The position numbers and the translations under genes are program-made. A stretch of DNA of 64,000 nt from an uncultured Oscillospiraceae bacterium (GTDB taxonomy: Bacteria; Bacillota; Clostridia; Oscillospirales; Acutalibacteraceae), in contig CATXDC010000015.1 in the NCBI GenBank assembly GCA_958366985.1, positions 1 through 64,000 on the forward strand, given 5' to 3'. Below the pieces are notes generated by a model, which had not been told where the DNA came from, ran no database searches, and worked only from the letters and a program-made list of their open reading frames with translations. Below are positions 40,999 to 49,919 of this stretch, piece after piece. The first letter of the stretch is position 1, and each line of letters begins with the position of its first letter.

Positions 40999-42039
40999 AT
41001 GAGAAAATCTTTTAAAACCGCACTTAAGGTAATCCTTTCACTGTTTTTAGTGGTGGTACTGGTCGCCCTGTACATACTTGTACCCCGCCACGGAAGCAAA
41101 ATCGAAAGCGAAGAGTGGAAAGGCAAGGAATCCTATAATCCTCAGGCTGTTCAGACTCTCACAAAAGAAGAGGGTCAGCCCTTTAAAATCCTCATGCTCT
41201 CCGATTTACAGCTTGACGTACCTTTTAAAAACAAAGATTATCTTAAAAGCTCAATTGACAAACTCGTCAAGGACAATAATCCCGACCTTATCGTCCTTGC
41301 AGGCGATAACGTTGCCGGCGTTCTGATGCATTTCCACATCAAAACCGTTGTTTCAATCATTGACAGCTATGATATTCCGTGGGCTGTTGTTTTCGGCAAT
41401 CACGACAGAGAATTCGGCAACAATCTCTATTATCAGGCAAAGCAGTTTATGAACGCCGAAAACTGTCTCTTTGAAGTAGGCCCCTCAAATGTTGACGGAT
41501 TAGGCAACTATGTTGTAAACGTAACAGAAAGCGGTCATACCGTTTATTCACTGTTCATGATAGATTCTCAGCGTGAAATAGTCACCGATACAGATAAATA
41601 TTTCGACAATATACACGAAAATCAGATACAGTGGTATAAGGATAATGTTGACGCAATAAGCGAAATTGAATGTCATCAAGTTCCCTCAATGGCATTTTTC
41701 CACATTCCCGTTCCAGAATACAAAACAGCGTACGACCTTGCCGAAAGCGGCAGCGATGAAGCAAAGATCCTTTACGGTGTGAGAAACGAAGGCGAATGTG
41801 TTCCGAGAGATAACTCAGGATTCTTTGATGTATTCAGAGAAAACGGCGGAACTCATATGTTTGCTGCACATGACCACGGAAACAATTACTCCGTTGAATA
41901 TAAGGATGTAGTTCTCACCTACGGCACAAAGACAGGTGATTACAGCGGTCACAGAGAGGATCAGATGGGCGGTACTTTAATAACAATAAACAATGATTAC
42001 TCTGTGACAATTGATCAGATAATAATTCCCCTTTCATAA
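40999..42039 (+). CDS. Membrane-anchored calcineurin-like metallophosphoesterase
   Basis: A 346-residue protein with an uncleaved N-terminal helix (residues ~9-29), so the catalytic domain is outside the cell. Metallophosphoesterase motifs: DLQ at 69-71 (the usual DxH is DxQ here), GDN 102-104, GNHD 133-136, a His in FFHIPVPEY and HDHGN near the end. The DxQ form is found in the Dcr2/PhoD-like branch. The substrate is unknown: a phosphodiester, nucleotide or phospholipid. A paralog lies on the opposite strand 350 bases downstream. AGAAGGA precedes the start. Confidence 0.88.
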   Translation: MRKSFKTALKVILSLFLVVVLVALYILVPRHGSKIESEEWKGKESYNPQAVQTLTKEEGQPFKILMLSDLQLDVPFKNKDYLKSSIDKLVKDNNPDLIVLAGDNVAGVLMHFHIKTVVSIIDSYDIPWAVVFGNHDREFGNNLYYQAKQFMNAENCLFEVGPSNVDGLGNYVVNVTESGHTVYSLFMIDSQREIVTDTDKYFDNIHENQIQWYKDNVDAISEIECHQVPSMAFFHIPVPEYKTAYDLAESGSDEAKILYGVRNEGECVPRDNSGFFDVFRENGGTHMFAAHDHGNNYSVEYKDVVLTYGTKTGDYSGHREDQMGGTLITINNDYSVTIDQIIIPLS

Positions 42040-42109
42040 AATTAAATTGTTCTAAATCTGTCACGACCACCTGTAAAATGGGCGGTGACGAACATTCTAT
42101 TAAACATTA

Positions 42110-42140
42110 AAAAGCCAGCGTCATTTAGGCGCTGGCTTTT
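42110..42140 (+). terminator. Terminator of the plus-strand phosphoesterase
   Basis: AAAAGCCAGCG (42110-42120) and its exact complement (42130-42140) with a nine-base loop and T tail. A weaker hairpin TCACGACCACC/GGCGGTGACGA precedes it at ~42061-42091. Confidence 0.85.
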
Positions 42141-42282
42141 ACTTTGTTAAGGCATATGGTGGTATGATTACTCACTATCATCTAAAAGGGCTAAATGCTC
42201 TTTTTCTGCTTAAGCTGTATTATATATTTGTTATTTTATTTTTCTTTTGCACACTTGTGTGAACACTTAAAGAATCAACACA

Positions 42283-42321
42283 AAAAATCCCGCAGATGAC
42301 ATATACACCTGCGGGATTTTT
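42283..42321 (-). terminator. Terminator of the minus-strand phosphoesterase
   Basis: AAAAATCCCGCAG (42283-42295) and its exact complement (42309-42321), 13-base loop, with T runs on either strand. Confidence 0.85.
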
Positions 42322-42384
42322 GTTATCTAAATTGTATTCAATTTAATCCAAATCAAATAAATCAGATATTTACAAAAACAACAC

Positions 42385-43476
42385 TTATTCAGCTTTTTCC
42401 TCTACAATGTGTTCAATTGATACTTTATAATTATCCGCTGCATTTCCTATTGTAATAAGAGTTCCGCCGTATTCCTCTGCATTGTTCCAGGGAGCCGGTG
42501 AAGGACCTGTTTTAAGACCGTAAGTCATTGTCATGCCATCGTATGTAATCGAAGCATCGTTCTCATGGTCATGGCCAAAGAAGAAGTATTTTGTTGAGCC
42601 AAGTTCCTTGCAAAGGTCAAAGAAGCCTGAATCCACAGGAGCCGCTCCGGGAAGATAAGCACAACTGCCAAATCCATATTCTTCAGGTACAACGTATCTT
42701 CCAGTTGCCTCATCCTTAACGGCAAGTTCCTCAATAGCGGTTCTTGTCTGAGGAAGTGCAAAATGAGTAAATACCATAGAAGGAACCGTCTTGCCCTCAT
42801 GCTCGGCAATTCCTTTTACGTTCCACTCGTACCAAGCCATTTGCTCATATCCCATATAAATTTCTTTTTTACCGATATCTTCACCGTAATTATAATATCT
42901 TCCGTTATCCATCATGAACAGTGACTGGATTACTTTTCCGTTCTCAGTAATATTTACGACATAGTTGCCTACACCATAAAGATTTGAAGGACCTTTCTCA
43001 AAAAGACAATATTCAGCTTCCTCATATCTATCACCCTGCCAGTTAAGAGTAGCTTTACCCTCAGCATCATGATTTCCAAACACCGTTGCCCATGGTATCT
43101 TATGTTCCTCAAAACACTTTATTACCTGTCTTGTCAAGAAGTTTGTTGTAAGACCAGATACATTATCACCTGTAAGCACAATAAGATCGGGGGATGTCTT
43201 TTCAATAAGAGCATCTACTTCTTCCAATGCTTTCTTATTATCGGAAAGATTTGCCCAAAGCTGCAGATCTGTAAGCTGAAGAATCTTAAATTCTTCATCG
43301 GGATTTTTTTCAACGGTCTGAATTGAGTTTATATCAAACTCATCACTTGCTGCCCAAACCTGTACATGCTTTTTTCCAAAAAGCGGGAAACACAGAATAA
43401 AGGCGATTACCAAAACCAAAGCTAAAAATCCTGATATTACGCCAATAGCGATTTTCTTTTTCTTTGCTTTTGTCAT
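42385..43476 (-). CDS. Membrane-anchored calcineurin-like metallophosphoesterase (paralog)
   Basis: A 363-residue relative of the protein at 41 kb, with an N-terminal helix after a run of lysines and an extracellular catalytic domain. It shows DLQ at 70-72, GDN 103-105, GNHD 134-137, THFALPQ and GHDHEND. Shared phrases such as PDLIVL(T/A)GDNV and GNYVVN show recent common descent. The start is the ATG eight bases after AGGAG; an upstream in-frame ATG adds 12 residues without a site. It has its own promoter. Substrate unknown. Confidence 0.88.
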   Translation of the reverse strand: MTKAKKKKIAIGVISGFLALVLVIAFILCFPLFGKKHVQVWAASDEFDINSIQTVEKNPDEEFKILQLTDLQLWANLSDNKKALEEVDALIEKTSPDLIVLTGDNVSGLTTNFLTRQVIKCFEEHKIPWATVFGNHDAEGKATLNWQGDRYEEAEYCLFEKGPSNLYGVGNYVVNITENGKVIQSLFMMDNGRYYNYGEDIGKKEIYMGYEQMAWYEWNVKGIAEHEGKTVPSMVFTHFALPQTRTAIEELAVKDEATGRYVVPEEYGFGSCAYLPGAAPVDSGFFDLCKELGSTKYFFFGHDHENDASITYDGMTMTYGLKTGPSPAPWNNAEEYGGTLITIGNAADNYKVSIEHIVEEKAE

Positions 43477-43539
43477 TGTCCGTTCTCCTATCTCTTTCTT
43501 AGTAATTCGCACATAAACAGTGCTATGTTAAGTGCTTTT

Positions 43540-43569
43540 ACTATAACATATGCATAAACCATCAGTCAA
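43540..43569 (-). promoter_or_regulatory. Promoter of the minus-strand phosphoesterase
   Basis: TTGACT (43564-43569), 18-base spacer, TATAGT (43540-43545) on the minus strand, 64 bases before the start codon. Confidence 0.65.
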
Positions 43570-43699
43570 TTATAAATCCAATCAAAAAAAGCTGGTTTTT
43601 AGAAATTCTGCCAAAATAGGAAAATAATTAGAAAAATCCATCGTATTATTACAGCAGAATAAAACGCAGCGGCTTTTTTGATTTTTATGGAATATTAAA

Positions 43700-43729
43700 T
43701 TGACAAACATAGTACATTTATGACATAAT
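43700..43729 (+). promoter_or_regulatory. Promoter of the peptidase/permease operon
   Basis: A perfect TTGACA (43700-43705), 18-base spacer and CATAAT (43724-43729), about 24 bases before the peptidase start. Confidence 0.7.
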
Positions 43730-43752
43730 TTAGCGTGAAAGGATGGGTAATT

Positions 43753-45219
43753 ATGATAATTTTGTACTCAATTTTAATTCTGTTAGCTGTTTTTATCCTG
43801 ATAGCCCTTATTCGGGCAATTTTTTTCAAAGCACCTCCGGTAAAAAAAGAGGAATTCCCCGAAGAAAAGGTAAACGAAAAGAGAGCTGCAGATAATCTCA
43901 GCGAAGCTATTAAAATCAAAACAGTTTCACACGAGGATGAAAGTCTTACTGACTGGAACGAATTTGAACGCTTCCATGCTTTTTTAAGAAAAGCTTATCC
44001 CAAAGTACACAGCACAATGGAAATCACCAAAATATCAAAAGCAAGCCTGCTCTTTAAATGGCAGGGTACTGATGATTCACTTGATCCAATTGCATTTTTG
44101 GCTCATCAGGACGTTGTTCCCGTAAGCGAAGGAACTTATGACGACTGGACTCATCCTGCCTTTGAGGGCTATAACGACGGTGAGTTCGTATGGGGCAGAG
44201 GCGCACTGGATATGAAAAATCATCTTATCTGTCTTATGGAAAGTGCCGAAACCCTTCTTGAAGAAGGATATCAGCCTGTAAGGACAATATATTTCTGCCT
44301 CGGTCACAACGAGGAAGTTGTTTCCGGCGGAAACAACGGAGCCAAGGAGCTGGCAAAAGAACTCGAAAGGCGTGGCGTTCACCTTGATAGTGTTATCGAT
44401 GAAGGCGGAGCTATGCTTTCAGCAAAAGTAAAAGGACTCCTTGACGCAAATCTTGCCGGTGTAGGCGTTGCAGAAAAGGGATATGTAGATTTCAAAATCT
44501 CCGTTAAGGCTAAGGGTGGACATTCTTCACAGCCTCCGGAACATACTGCACTGGGTATTTTATCAAAAAAGGTTATTAACCTTGAAAAGCATCAGTTTAA
44601 AGGCAAGATACTTCCCTTCGTATATAATCTCTTCACAAGCATAGGAAAACGTACTGCATACATAGGCAGAGTAGTTTTTTGCAACCTCTGGCTTTTAAAG
44701 CCGCTGCTTCTTAAAATCATGACAAAATTCCCGCCTGCTGCATCCCTTGTGCGTACCACCACAGCAGTTACAATGGCAAACGGCTCTCCCGCCGCCAATG
44801 TTCTTCCCCAAAAGGCAAGTGTTACTGTCAATTTCCGCATCATGCCCGGTGAAACAATTGAAGACGTAAAAAAGCATATTGAAAAATATATGGGCGGCGA
44901 CGATGTTGAGATTGAATTTATAAAGGGAAAGGAACCCAGTCTTGTCTCCCCCACCGACACAAGAGCTTTTGAAACCATAAGCCGTCTTGCAGTTGCCATT
45001 GATGAAAAGAATATTGTTGCTCCTTATCTTGTCATGGGCGGAACAGACGCATATAACTATGAAAATGTATGTGAAAACATCTACCGTTTTGCTCCCTTTA
45101 CAATTGATACTGCTTTACTTCTTACAACACATTCCACAAATGAAAGAATCCCCATTGCACAGCTCAAGCAGGGAATAACCTTCTTTAAACGATATATGAG
45201 AATTATGAGTGGAAAGTAG
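43753..45219 (+). CDS. M20-family metallopeptidase with N-terminal membrane anchor
   Basis: A 488-residue peptidase of the carboxypeptidase S/PM20D1 branch. The first ~20 residues are a membrane helix. Zinc-site motifs: LAHQDVVPV (His, Asp), WGRGALDMKN (bridging Asp), GHNEEVVSGG (Glu pair), then the lid domain beginning KGGHSSQPP, and a C-terminal His in LLTTHSTNE. The start is the ATG at 43753, nine bases after AAAGGA. Such enzymes hydrolyse N-acyl amino acids or dipeptides. It is eight bases from two permease genes, suggesting that the product or substrate is moved by them. Confidence 0.9.
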   Translation: MIILYSILILLAVFILIALIRAIFFKAPPVKKEEFPEEKVNEKRAADNLSEAIKIKTVSHEDESLTDWNEFERFHAFLRKAYPKVHSTMEITKISKASLLFKWQGTDDSLDPIAFLAHQDVVPVSEGTYDDWTHPAFEGYNDGEFVWGRGALDMKNHLICLMESAETLLEEGYQPVRTIYFCLGHNEEVVSGGNNGAKELAKELERRGVHLDSVIDEGGAMLSAKVKGLLDANLAGVGVAEKGYVDFKISVKAKGGHSSQPPEHTALGILSKKVINLEKHQFKGKILPFVYNLFTSIGKRTAYIGRVVFCNLWLLKPLLLKIMTKFPPAASLVRTTTAVTMANGSPAANVLPQKASVTVNFRIMPGETIEDVKKHIEKYMGGDDVEIEFIKGKEPSLVSPTDTRAFETISRLAVAIDEKNIVAPYLVMGGTDAYNYENVCENIYRFAPFTIDTALLLTTHSTNERIPIAQLKQGITFFKRYMRIMSGK

Positions 45220-45227
45220 GAGAAAGT

Positions 45228-45998
45228 ATGGATTTTAAAGAAAGTGGATTTATGTACATCCTTGGCGGAATTGTAGTTTTATTTGTCATTGCCCAGTCCC
45301 TCTTTTTCCTTATAAGAGCATGGAAACAGGGAAAAAAAATCGGACTTTCCGTTGAAGCAATGCGTTCCGCTGTTACTCAATCGGCACTTTTCAGCATCGC
45401 TCCGGCTATCTCAATAGTAGCAACTGTCCTCACCCTTTCCGGAGCTTTGGGAATTGTTCTCCCATGGATAAGACTCACAGTTATAGGCGCTATCTCCTAT
45501 GAGGTTCCCGCCGCAGAATCTGCGATTGAGGCTCTCGGCTATACCGGAGGACTTGCAACAGAAATAGATTCTCCTTTGGGATTTTCCGCTGCTGCATGGG
45601 TTATGACTCTCGGCTCTATAATGCCTTTGGTAATTATTCCATTTGCTCTTAAGAAGGTACAAAAGGGCATCGGAAAAGCGGTAAACAAAAACGCTGCATG
45701 GGCTGACGTTATGAGTGCAGCCGCATTTATCGGTCTTATCTGTGCATTTGTGGGCAGAGCAATTGTAGGTCAGGGAGACAAAGCTGTACTCGGCGACGGA
45801 GCAGGTATTCTTTCAATAACTGCCCTTGTTGTTTCAATGGTCGTAATGCTTTTGTTTATGCAGATACAGAAGAAAAAGGAAATCAAGTGGCTTCAGTCCC
45901 TTGCAATGCCGTTTTCCATGTTCATTGCCATGGGCGTTGTAATGCTTTTGGCTCAGGTACTTCCCACAGACATAGCATGGCTCGAATGGAGGGGTTAA
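45228..45998 (+). CDS. Membrane protein of the DUF5058 type, putative permease subunit 1
   Basis: A 256-residue protein with about six or seven transmembrane helices; the loop GYTGGLATEIDSPLGFSAAAW is its most distinctive segment. I recognise it as the DUF5058 family, seen in Firmicutes and Actinobacteria next to a second membrane protein and peptidases. GGAGAAAGT precedes the ATG. It is one base from its partner gene. A role as half of a two-protein transporter is an inference from conserved pairing. Confidence 0.75.
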   Translation: MDFKESGFMYILGGIVVLFVIAQSLFFLIRAWKQGKKIGLSVEAMRSAVTQSALFSIAPAISIVATVLTLSGALGIVLPWIRLTVIGAISYEVPAAESAIEALGYTGGLATEIDSPLGFSAAAWVMTLGSIMPLVIIPFALKKVQKGIGKAVNKNAAWADVMSAAAFIGLICAFVGRAIVGQGDKAVLGDGAGILSITALVVSMVVMLLFMQIQKKKEIKWLQSLAMPFSMFIAMGVVMLLAQVLPTDIAWLEWRG

Positions 45999-45999
45999 A

Positions 46000-46656
46000 A
46001 TGGATAAATATAACGACCGAACTCACTTTTACGGCAGATTCTGGGTCATCACCGCACTATTCATGTTTATTATGATTCCCATGTCAATAAGCATATACTA
46101 CAATGCTTTCCCCTCGGCAACGGTAGTTTTAAAGGGTCTTGCTCCCATAGCACTGCTATTTTACCCTACGGCTGTTATTGAGGTTATGACCTATACTCCT
46201 CTTTTAGGTTCAGGAGCCACATACATAAGCTTTATTACCGGTAATATTAACAACTTAAAGCTTCCCTGTGTCCTCTCCGCTCTTGATACGGCAAACGTAA
46301 GAGCTAACAGCGATGAGGGAGAAATCCTTTCAACAATTGCTGCCGCAACCTCTTCCATTGTAACAACTCTTGTTGTAGCGGCTGGAGTACTCCTTTTCAG
46401 CCCCGTTCTCCCCTATATCACTGACCCTGATTCTCCTTTTGCCCCAGCATTCAGTCAGGTGGTTCCTGCACTGTTCGGCGCTTTAGGTATGAGCTATTTT
46501 GCAAAGCACTATAAACTTACTGTTATTCCTCTTGCGGCAATATGCCTTATACTTATGTTCAAAGGAGATCTTTCGGTAGGTGTACTTATTCCCGTAGGAG
46601 TTGTAGTTTCTATGCTCTCAGCTCATCTAATGTATAAAAAAGGAATTGTAAAATAA
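46000..46656 (+). CDS. Membrane protein, putative permease subunit 2
   Basis: A 218-residue protein with about five or six helices and the polar loop LGSGATYISFITGNINNLK followed by LDTANVRANSDEGEILS, which may face the cytoplasm. It is encoded one base after the DUF5058-like gene, with GAGGGGTTAAA before its ATG. The two probably assemble. No transport family is certain. A terminator follows. Confidence 0.7.
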   Translation: MDKYNDRTHFYGRFWVITALFMFIMIPMSISIYYNAFPSATVVLKGLAPIALLFYPTAVIEVMTYTPLLGSGATYISFITGNINNLKLPCVLSALDTANVRANSDEGEILSTIAAATSSIVTTLVVAAGVLLFSPVLPYITDPDSPFAPAFSQVVPALFGALGMSYFAKHYKLTVIPLAAICLILMFKGDLSVGVLIPVGVVVSMLSAHLMYKKGIVK

Positions 46657-46687
46657 GTTACCTATAAATTTGAACCATCCCAAAATT

Positions 46688-46728
46688 AAACTCCTCTATG
46701 GTTATATACCTGCCATAGAGGAGTTTTT
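46688..46728 (+). terminator. Terminator of the peptidase/permease operon
   Basis: AAACTCCTCTATGG (46688-46701) pairs exactly with 46713-46726 around an 11-base loop, followed by T residues. Confidence 0.85.
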
Positions 46729-46763
46729 GTTGAAAGTCATTTTTAATGTTATACACTACATAA

Positions 46764-46791
46764 AAAGAGCTGTCCTTTAGGCCAGCTCTTT
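46764..46791 (-). terminator. Terminator of the pyr-ruvX operon
   Basis: AAAGAGCTG (46764-46772) and its complement (46783-46791) with a ten-base loop; TTTTT follows on the minus strand. It lies 47 bases after ruvX. Confidence 0.75.
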
Positions 46792-46837
46792 AAAATTACT
46801 GCAAATCTTTTAGACGACGTTATAAATTTGCCCATAT

Positions 46838-47263
46838 TTAATTTTCTGAACGGTTCTTTCTGTAACTCATGTAGCTTTCAAGAATCATTACCGCAGATAC
46901 TGCATCAACGATATTCTTTCTCTTTTTGCCACGGACATTGACCGTACTCAAAGCGTTATGAGCCGCAACGGTTGTGAGCCTTTCATCCCAGAGCGCTGTT
47001 TCAATTCCGCTTTTTTCGGCAATCAGCTTTGAAAAGCCCTCGCACTTTTCAGCTCTCGCTCCTAAAGTGCCATCCATATTTTTTGGATAACCCACTACTA
47101 TGAGCTTAGCTCCACGCTTTTTAGCTTCAGAAACTACCTCATCCGCAGCCTTTTCCTCATCGGTTTCAAATATGACACCCGCAGGAGAGGCAAGCATTTC
47201 AAGAGCATCGCAAACGGCAAGTCCCGTTCTCGAATCCCCGTAATCAACAGATAATATTACCAT
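46838..47263 (-). CDS. ruvX: RuvX/YqgF pre-16S rRNA nuclease
   Basis: A 141-residue RNase H-fold protein of family length. Motifs: ILSVDYGDSRTGLAV (first catalytic Asp), VVGYPKNMDGTLG, WDERLTTVAA (second acid) and KKRKNIVDAVSAVMIL with the third. It takes part in 5' maturation of 16S rRNA and was earlier called a Holliday-junction resolvase. It follows pyrD by ten bases, an unusual but plausible operon end. Confidence 0.95.
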   Translation of the reverse strand: MVILSVDYGDSRTGLAVCDALEMLASPAGVIFETDEEKAADEVVSEAKKRGAKLIVVGYPKNMDGTLGARAEKCEGFSKLIAEKSGIETALWDERLTTVAAHNALSTVNVRGKKRKNIVDAVSAVMILESYMSYRKNRSEN

Positions 47264-47273
47264 ATCCGCTGCC

Positions 47274-48185
47274 TCACCAGGGCTGAACCTTTCCGACTAT
47301 TTCGGAAACGCTTTCAATGCCGTTTTTATCGAGATATTCATTGAGTCCGTCGATTATCTTAACAGGCGCATAAGCGTCGGAGAACATTGCCGTTCCAACC
47401 TGAATGGCGCTTGCTCCTGCCAACATCATTTCGACTGCATCCTGCCACTTTGCAATTCCGCCCATGCCGATTACGGGAATCTTTACACGGTTCGCAACCT
47501 GCCAGACCATTCTCACTGCAACGGGGAAAACAGCAGGGCCTGACATTCCGCCCACATTATTGTGGAGAATGGGACGGCGTGAATTTATATCAATTCTCAT
47601 ACCGGTAAGGGTATTTATAAGTGAAACTGCATCCGCTCCGGCAGCTTCAGCCGCCGCTGCGATTTCCGCAATATCGGTGACATTGGGTGTAAGCTTTACT
47701 ATAAGAGGCTGTTTGCAGACCTTTTTAACCATAGATGTTATGGATTCAACACTGGCGCAGGATGTGCCGAAAGAAGCTCCGCCCTCTTTGACGTTGGGAC
47801 AGGAGATATTGAGCTCTACCATATCAACAGAAGTGTCTGCAAGTCTTTCAACTGCCTTGCAGTATTCATCGGGAGTACTTCCCGCAATGTTTGCAATAAC
47901 TACTGTTCCCTGCTCACTGAGCCACGGAAGCTCATCTTTAACAAAGCTTTCGACGCCGGGATTCTGAAGTCCCACGCTGTTTAAAATTCCGCTGGGAGTT
48001 TCGGCAATTCTCACAGGTGGATTTCCGAAACGAGGATTTAAAGTTGTACCCTTGCAGGAAATTCCGCCGAGCTTTGAAATGGGATAAAACTCATTGTATT
48101 CTCTTCCGAAACCGTATGTTCCGGAAGCTGTGATGACGGGGTTTTTGAGCTCAACGCCCGCTATATTAACTCTTAAATCAGCCAT
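47274..48185 (-). CDS. pyrD: Dihydroorotate dehydrogenase B, catalytic subunit
   Basis: A 303-residue FMN barrel enzyme of class 1B: TASGTYGFGREY, VELNISCPNVKEGG, KLTPNVTDI and GMGGIAKWQDA. The active-site Cys is in FGTSCASV. It oxidises dihydroorotate and passes electrons to NAD via PyrK, which is encoded just upstream with an eight-base overlap. Confidence 0.96.
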   Translation of the reverse strand: MADLRVNIAGVELKNPVITASGTYGFGREYNEFYPISKLGGISCKGTTLNPRFGNPPVRIAETPSGILNSVGLQNPGVESFVKDELPWLSEQGTVVIANIAGSTPDEYCKAVERLADTSVDMVELNISCPNVKEGGASFGTSCASVESITSMVKKVCKQPLIVKLTPNVTDIAEIAAAAEAAGADAVSLINTLTGMRIDINSRRPILHNNVGGMSGPAVFPVAVRMVWQVANRVKIPVIGMGGIAKWQDAVEMMLAGASAIQVGTAMFSDAYAPVKIIDGLNEYLDKNGIESVSEIVGKVQPW

Positions 48186-48951
48186 TCCACACTACCTCCC
48201 TCGAATCAAAAACAGGTCCGTTTTTGCATACATGACGGTAGTGTTCGCCGTCCTTTTCCTTTGTCTTGCAGGCACATACAAGGCAGGCTCCGATTCCGCA
48301 GCCCATTCTCTCTTCAAGAGATACAAAGCAGGGAATACCCTTTGCCTCAGCCATTGCCGCAACGTTTTTAAGCATTGGTCCTGGTCCGCAGGCGAATACT
48401 GCATCACAGGGCTTTTCGAGGCGCTCTTTTAAGATATCCGTTACAAAGCCGTGATGACCGTAGCTTCCGTCATCAGTGGTGACAAACACGTTTTCACAAA
48501 CCGTCTTGAAATCGTCCTCTAAAATAAGAGCGGATTTACTGCGAAATCCTAAAATTGCATCAGCTTTTTTGCCGTAAACTTTGCTTGTCTCCAAAAGTGG
48601 AGGAACACCGATTCCGCCGCCTACAAAGACAACGTTTTCATATTTTTCATCAGTGGGGAAGCCGTTGCCAAGAGGGCCGAGGACATTTATAATATCCCCT
48701 TCCTTTCTCTCGGAAAGCCATAATGTTCCCTCGCCTCTCACTTCAAAGACAATGCGAAGTGTACCCTTATTTTTATCTATTCCGCAAAGGGATATGGGAC
48801 GGCGCAGAGTTTTGCCGTCACAGAGAATATTTACAAACTGTCCCGCCTTTGCCCTTTCGGCAATTTCCGGGGCTTCAATTGTAAAATCAAAAGCTGTACT
48901 GTTAAGCTTATTGATAGTTAAAATTTTGAAATCATCCTGGATATATTTCAT
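48178..48951 (-). CDS. pyrK: Dihydroorotate dehydrogenase B, electron-transfer subunit
   Basis: A 257-residue FAD/2Fe-2S protein. FAD-binding LRRPISLCGID, NAD-binding FVGGGIGVPPLL, and the 2Fe-2S ligands in MGCGIGACLVCACKT plus a later Cys in RHVCKNGPVF (spacing C-x4-C-x2-C-x13-C). It links PyrD to NAD. Confidence 0.95.
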   Translation of the reverse strand: MKYIQDDFKILTINKLNSTAFDFTIEAPEIAERAKAGQFVNILCDGKTLRRPISLCGIDKNKGTLRIVFEVRGEGTLWLSERKEGDIINVLGPLGNGFPTDEKYENVVFVGGGIGVPPLLETSKVYGKKADAILGFRSKSALILEDDFKTVCENVFVTTDDGSYGHHGFVTDILKERLEKPCDAVFACGPGPMLKNVAAMAEAKGIPCFVSLEERMGCGIGACLVCACKTKEKDGEHYRHVCKNGPVFDSREVVWNG

Positions 48952-48968
48952 CTTTACCTCCGGGAAAT

Positions 48969-49904
48969 TTATTTTTTAAGAGCGGGAATAAAAGAGGTTA
49001 TATCGTCCCTCATTCTGATTGCCTCACGGCGTGAAGCAGCTGCATAATCCTTTTCGTCGCAGTTTTCTTCCTTTTTGTATGCGCACATAATTGAACGTGA
49101 AGCGTTTACTATTGCGCCGATTCCGTTTTCATCAAATGCACCTGCAAGGTTTGCAGCGGAACCGCCCTGTGCACCGTATCCGGGAACAAGGAAGAATGTA
49201 TGGGGAAGAGCTTTTCTAAGCTCTGTAAGCTGGTCGGGATATGTTGCGCCTACAACTGCGCCGACACCTGAATAGCCTGTTTCTCCCATAAGCTCCTCTC
49301 CCCAGCTTTCACAGAGAGCGCCCATTTCCCTGTAAAGAGTGGGGCTGTCGCCGATAGGCTTATCCTGAAGCTCTCCAGAGGAAGGATTTGATGTTTTAAC
49401 AAGAACGAAGATTCCCTTATCCTTTTCACGGCAGATATTGAGAAGAGGCTTAATGCCGTCGCTGCCAAGGTATCCGTTTACGGTAAGGGCATCGGCTCCG
49501 AAAGGCTCAAAGGTCTTATCGTTAACCTTGACTTCACCAAGATGAGCTGCCGCATAGGCTTCCATAGTTGTGCCGATATCGTTTCTCTTACCGTCAGTTA
49601 TAACGTACATTCCCTTTTCTTTTGCATAGGCGATTGTATCATAAAGTGCTTTAACGCCCTGCCAGCCGTACATTTCATAATATGCACACTGGGGCTTTAC
49701 TGCGGGAACTATATCGCAGAGTTCATCAATAAGTCCTTTGTTGAAAAGGAGAAGAGCATGTGCCGCTCCTTCAAGAGTTTCGCCGTACTTTGTGAAGGCT
49801 TCCTCTTTGATGTAAAACGGAATATAGTCAAGCTTCGGGTCGAGACCCGCAACGGTAGGGTTACCGGTTTCTTTAATTTTGGCAATAAGTCTGTCAAGTG
49901 ACAT
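48969..49904 (-). CDS. pyrF: Orotidine 5'-phosphate decarboxylase (type 2)
   Basis: A 311-residue enzyme, the longer type 2 form. The catalytic tetrad segment reads DGKRNDIGTT; other motifs are VNGYLGSDGI and VPGYGAQGG. It makes UMP. It lies 17 bases upstream of pyrK and 15 downstream of pyrC. Confidence 0.95.
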   Translation of the reverse strand: MSLDRLIAKIKETGNPTVAGLDPKLDYIPFYIKEEAFTKYGETLEGAAHALLLFNKGLIDELCDIVPAVKPQCAYYEMYGWQGVKALYDTIAYAKEKGMYVITDGKRNDIGTTMEAYAAAHLGEVKVNDKTFEPFGADALTVNGYLGSDGIKPLLNICREKDKGIFVLVKTSNPSSGELQDKPIGDSPTLYREMGALCESWGEELMGETGYSGVGAVVGATYPDQLTELRKALPHTFFLVPGYGAQGGSAANLAGAFDENGIGAIVNASRSIMCAYKKEENCDEKDYAAASRREAIRMRDDITSFIPALKK

Positions 49905-49919
49905 TTTTCTTCCTCCTCG

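Larger units (their letters stand above)
42040..42384. other. 345-base region between convergent phosphoesterase genes
   Basis: Holds the two terminators listed separately and a short palindrome CACACTTGTGTG near 42250. I see no gene in it. Confidence 0.6.
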
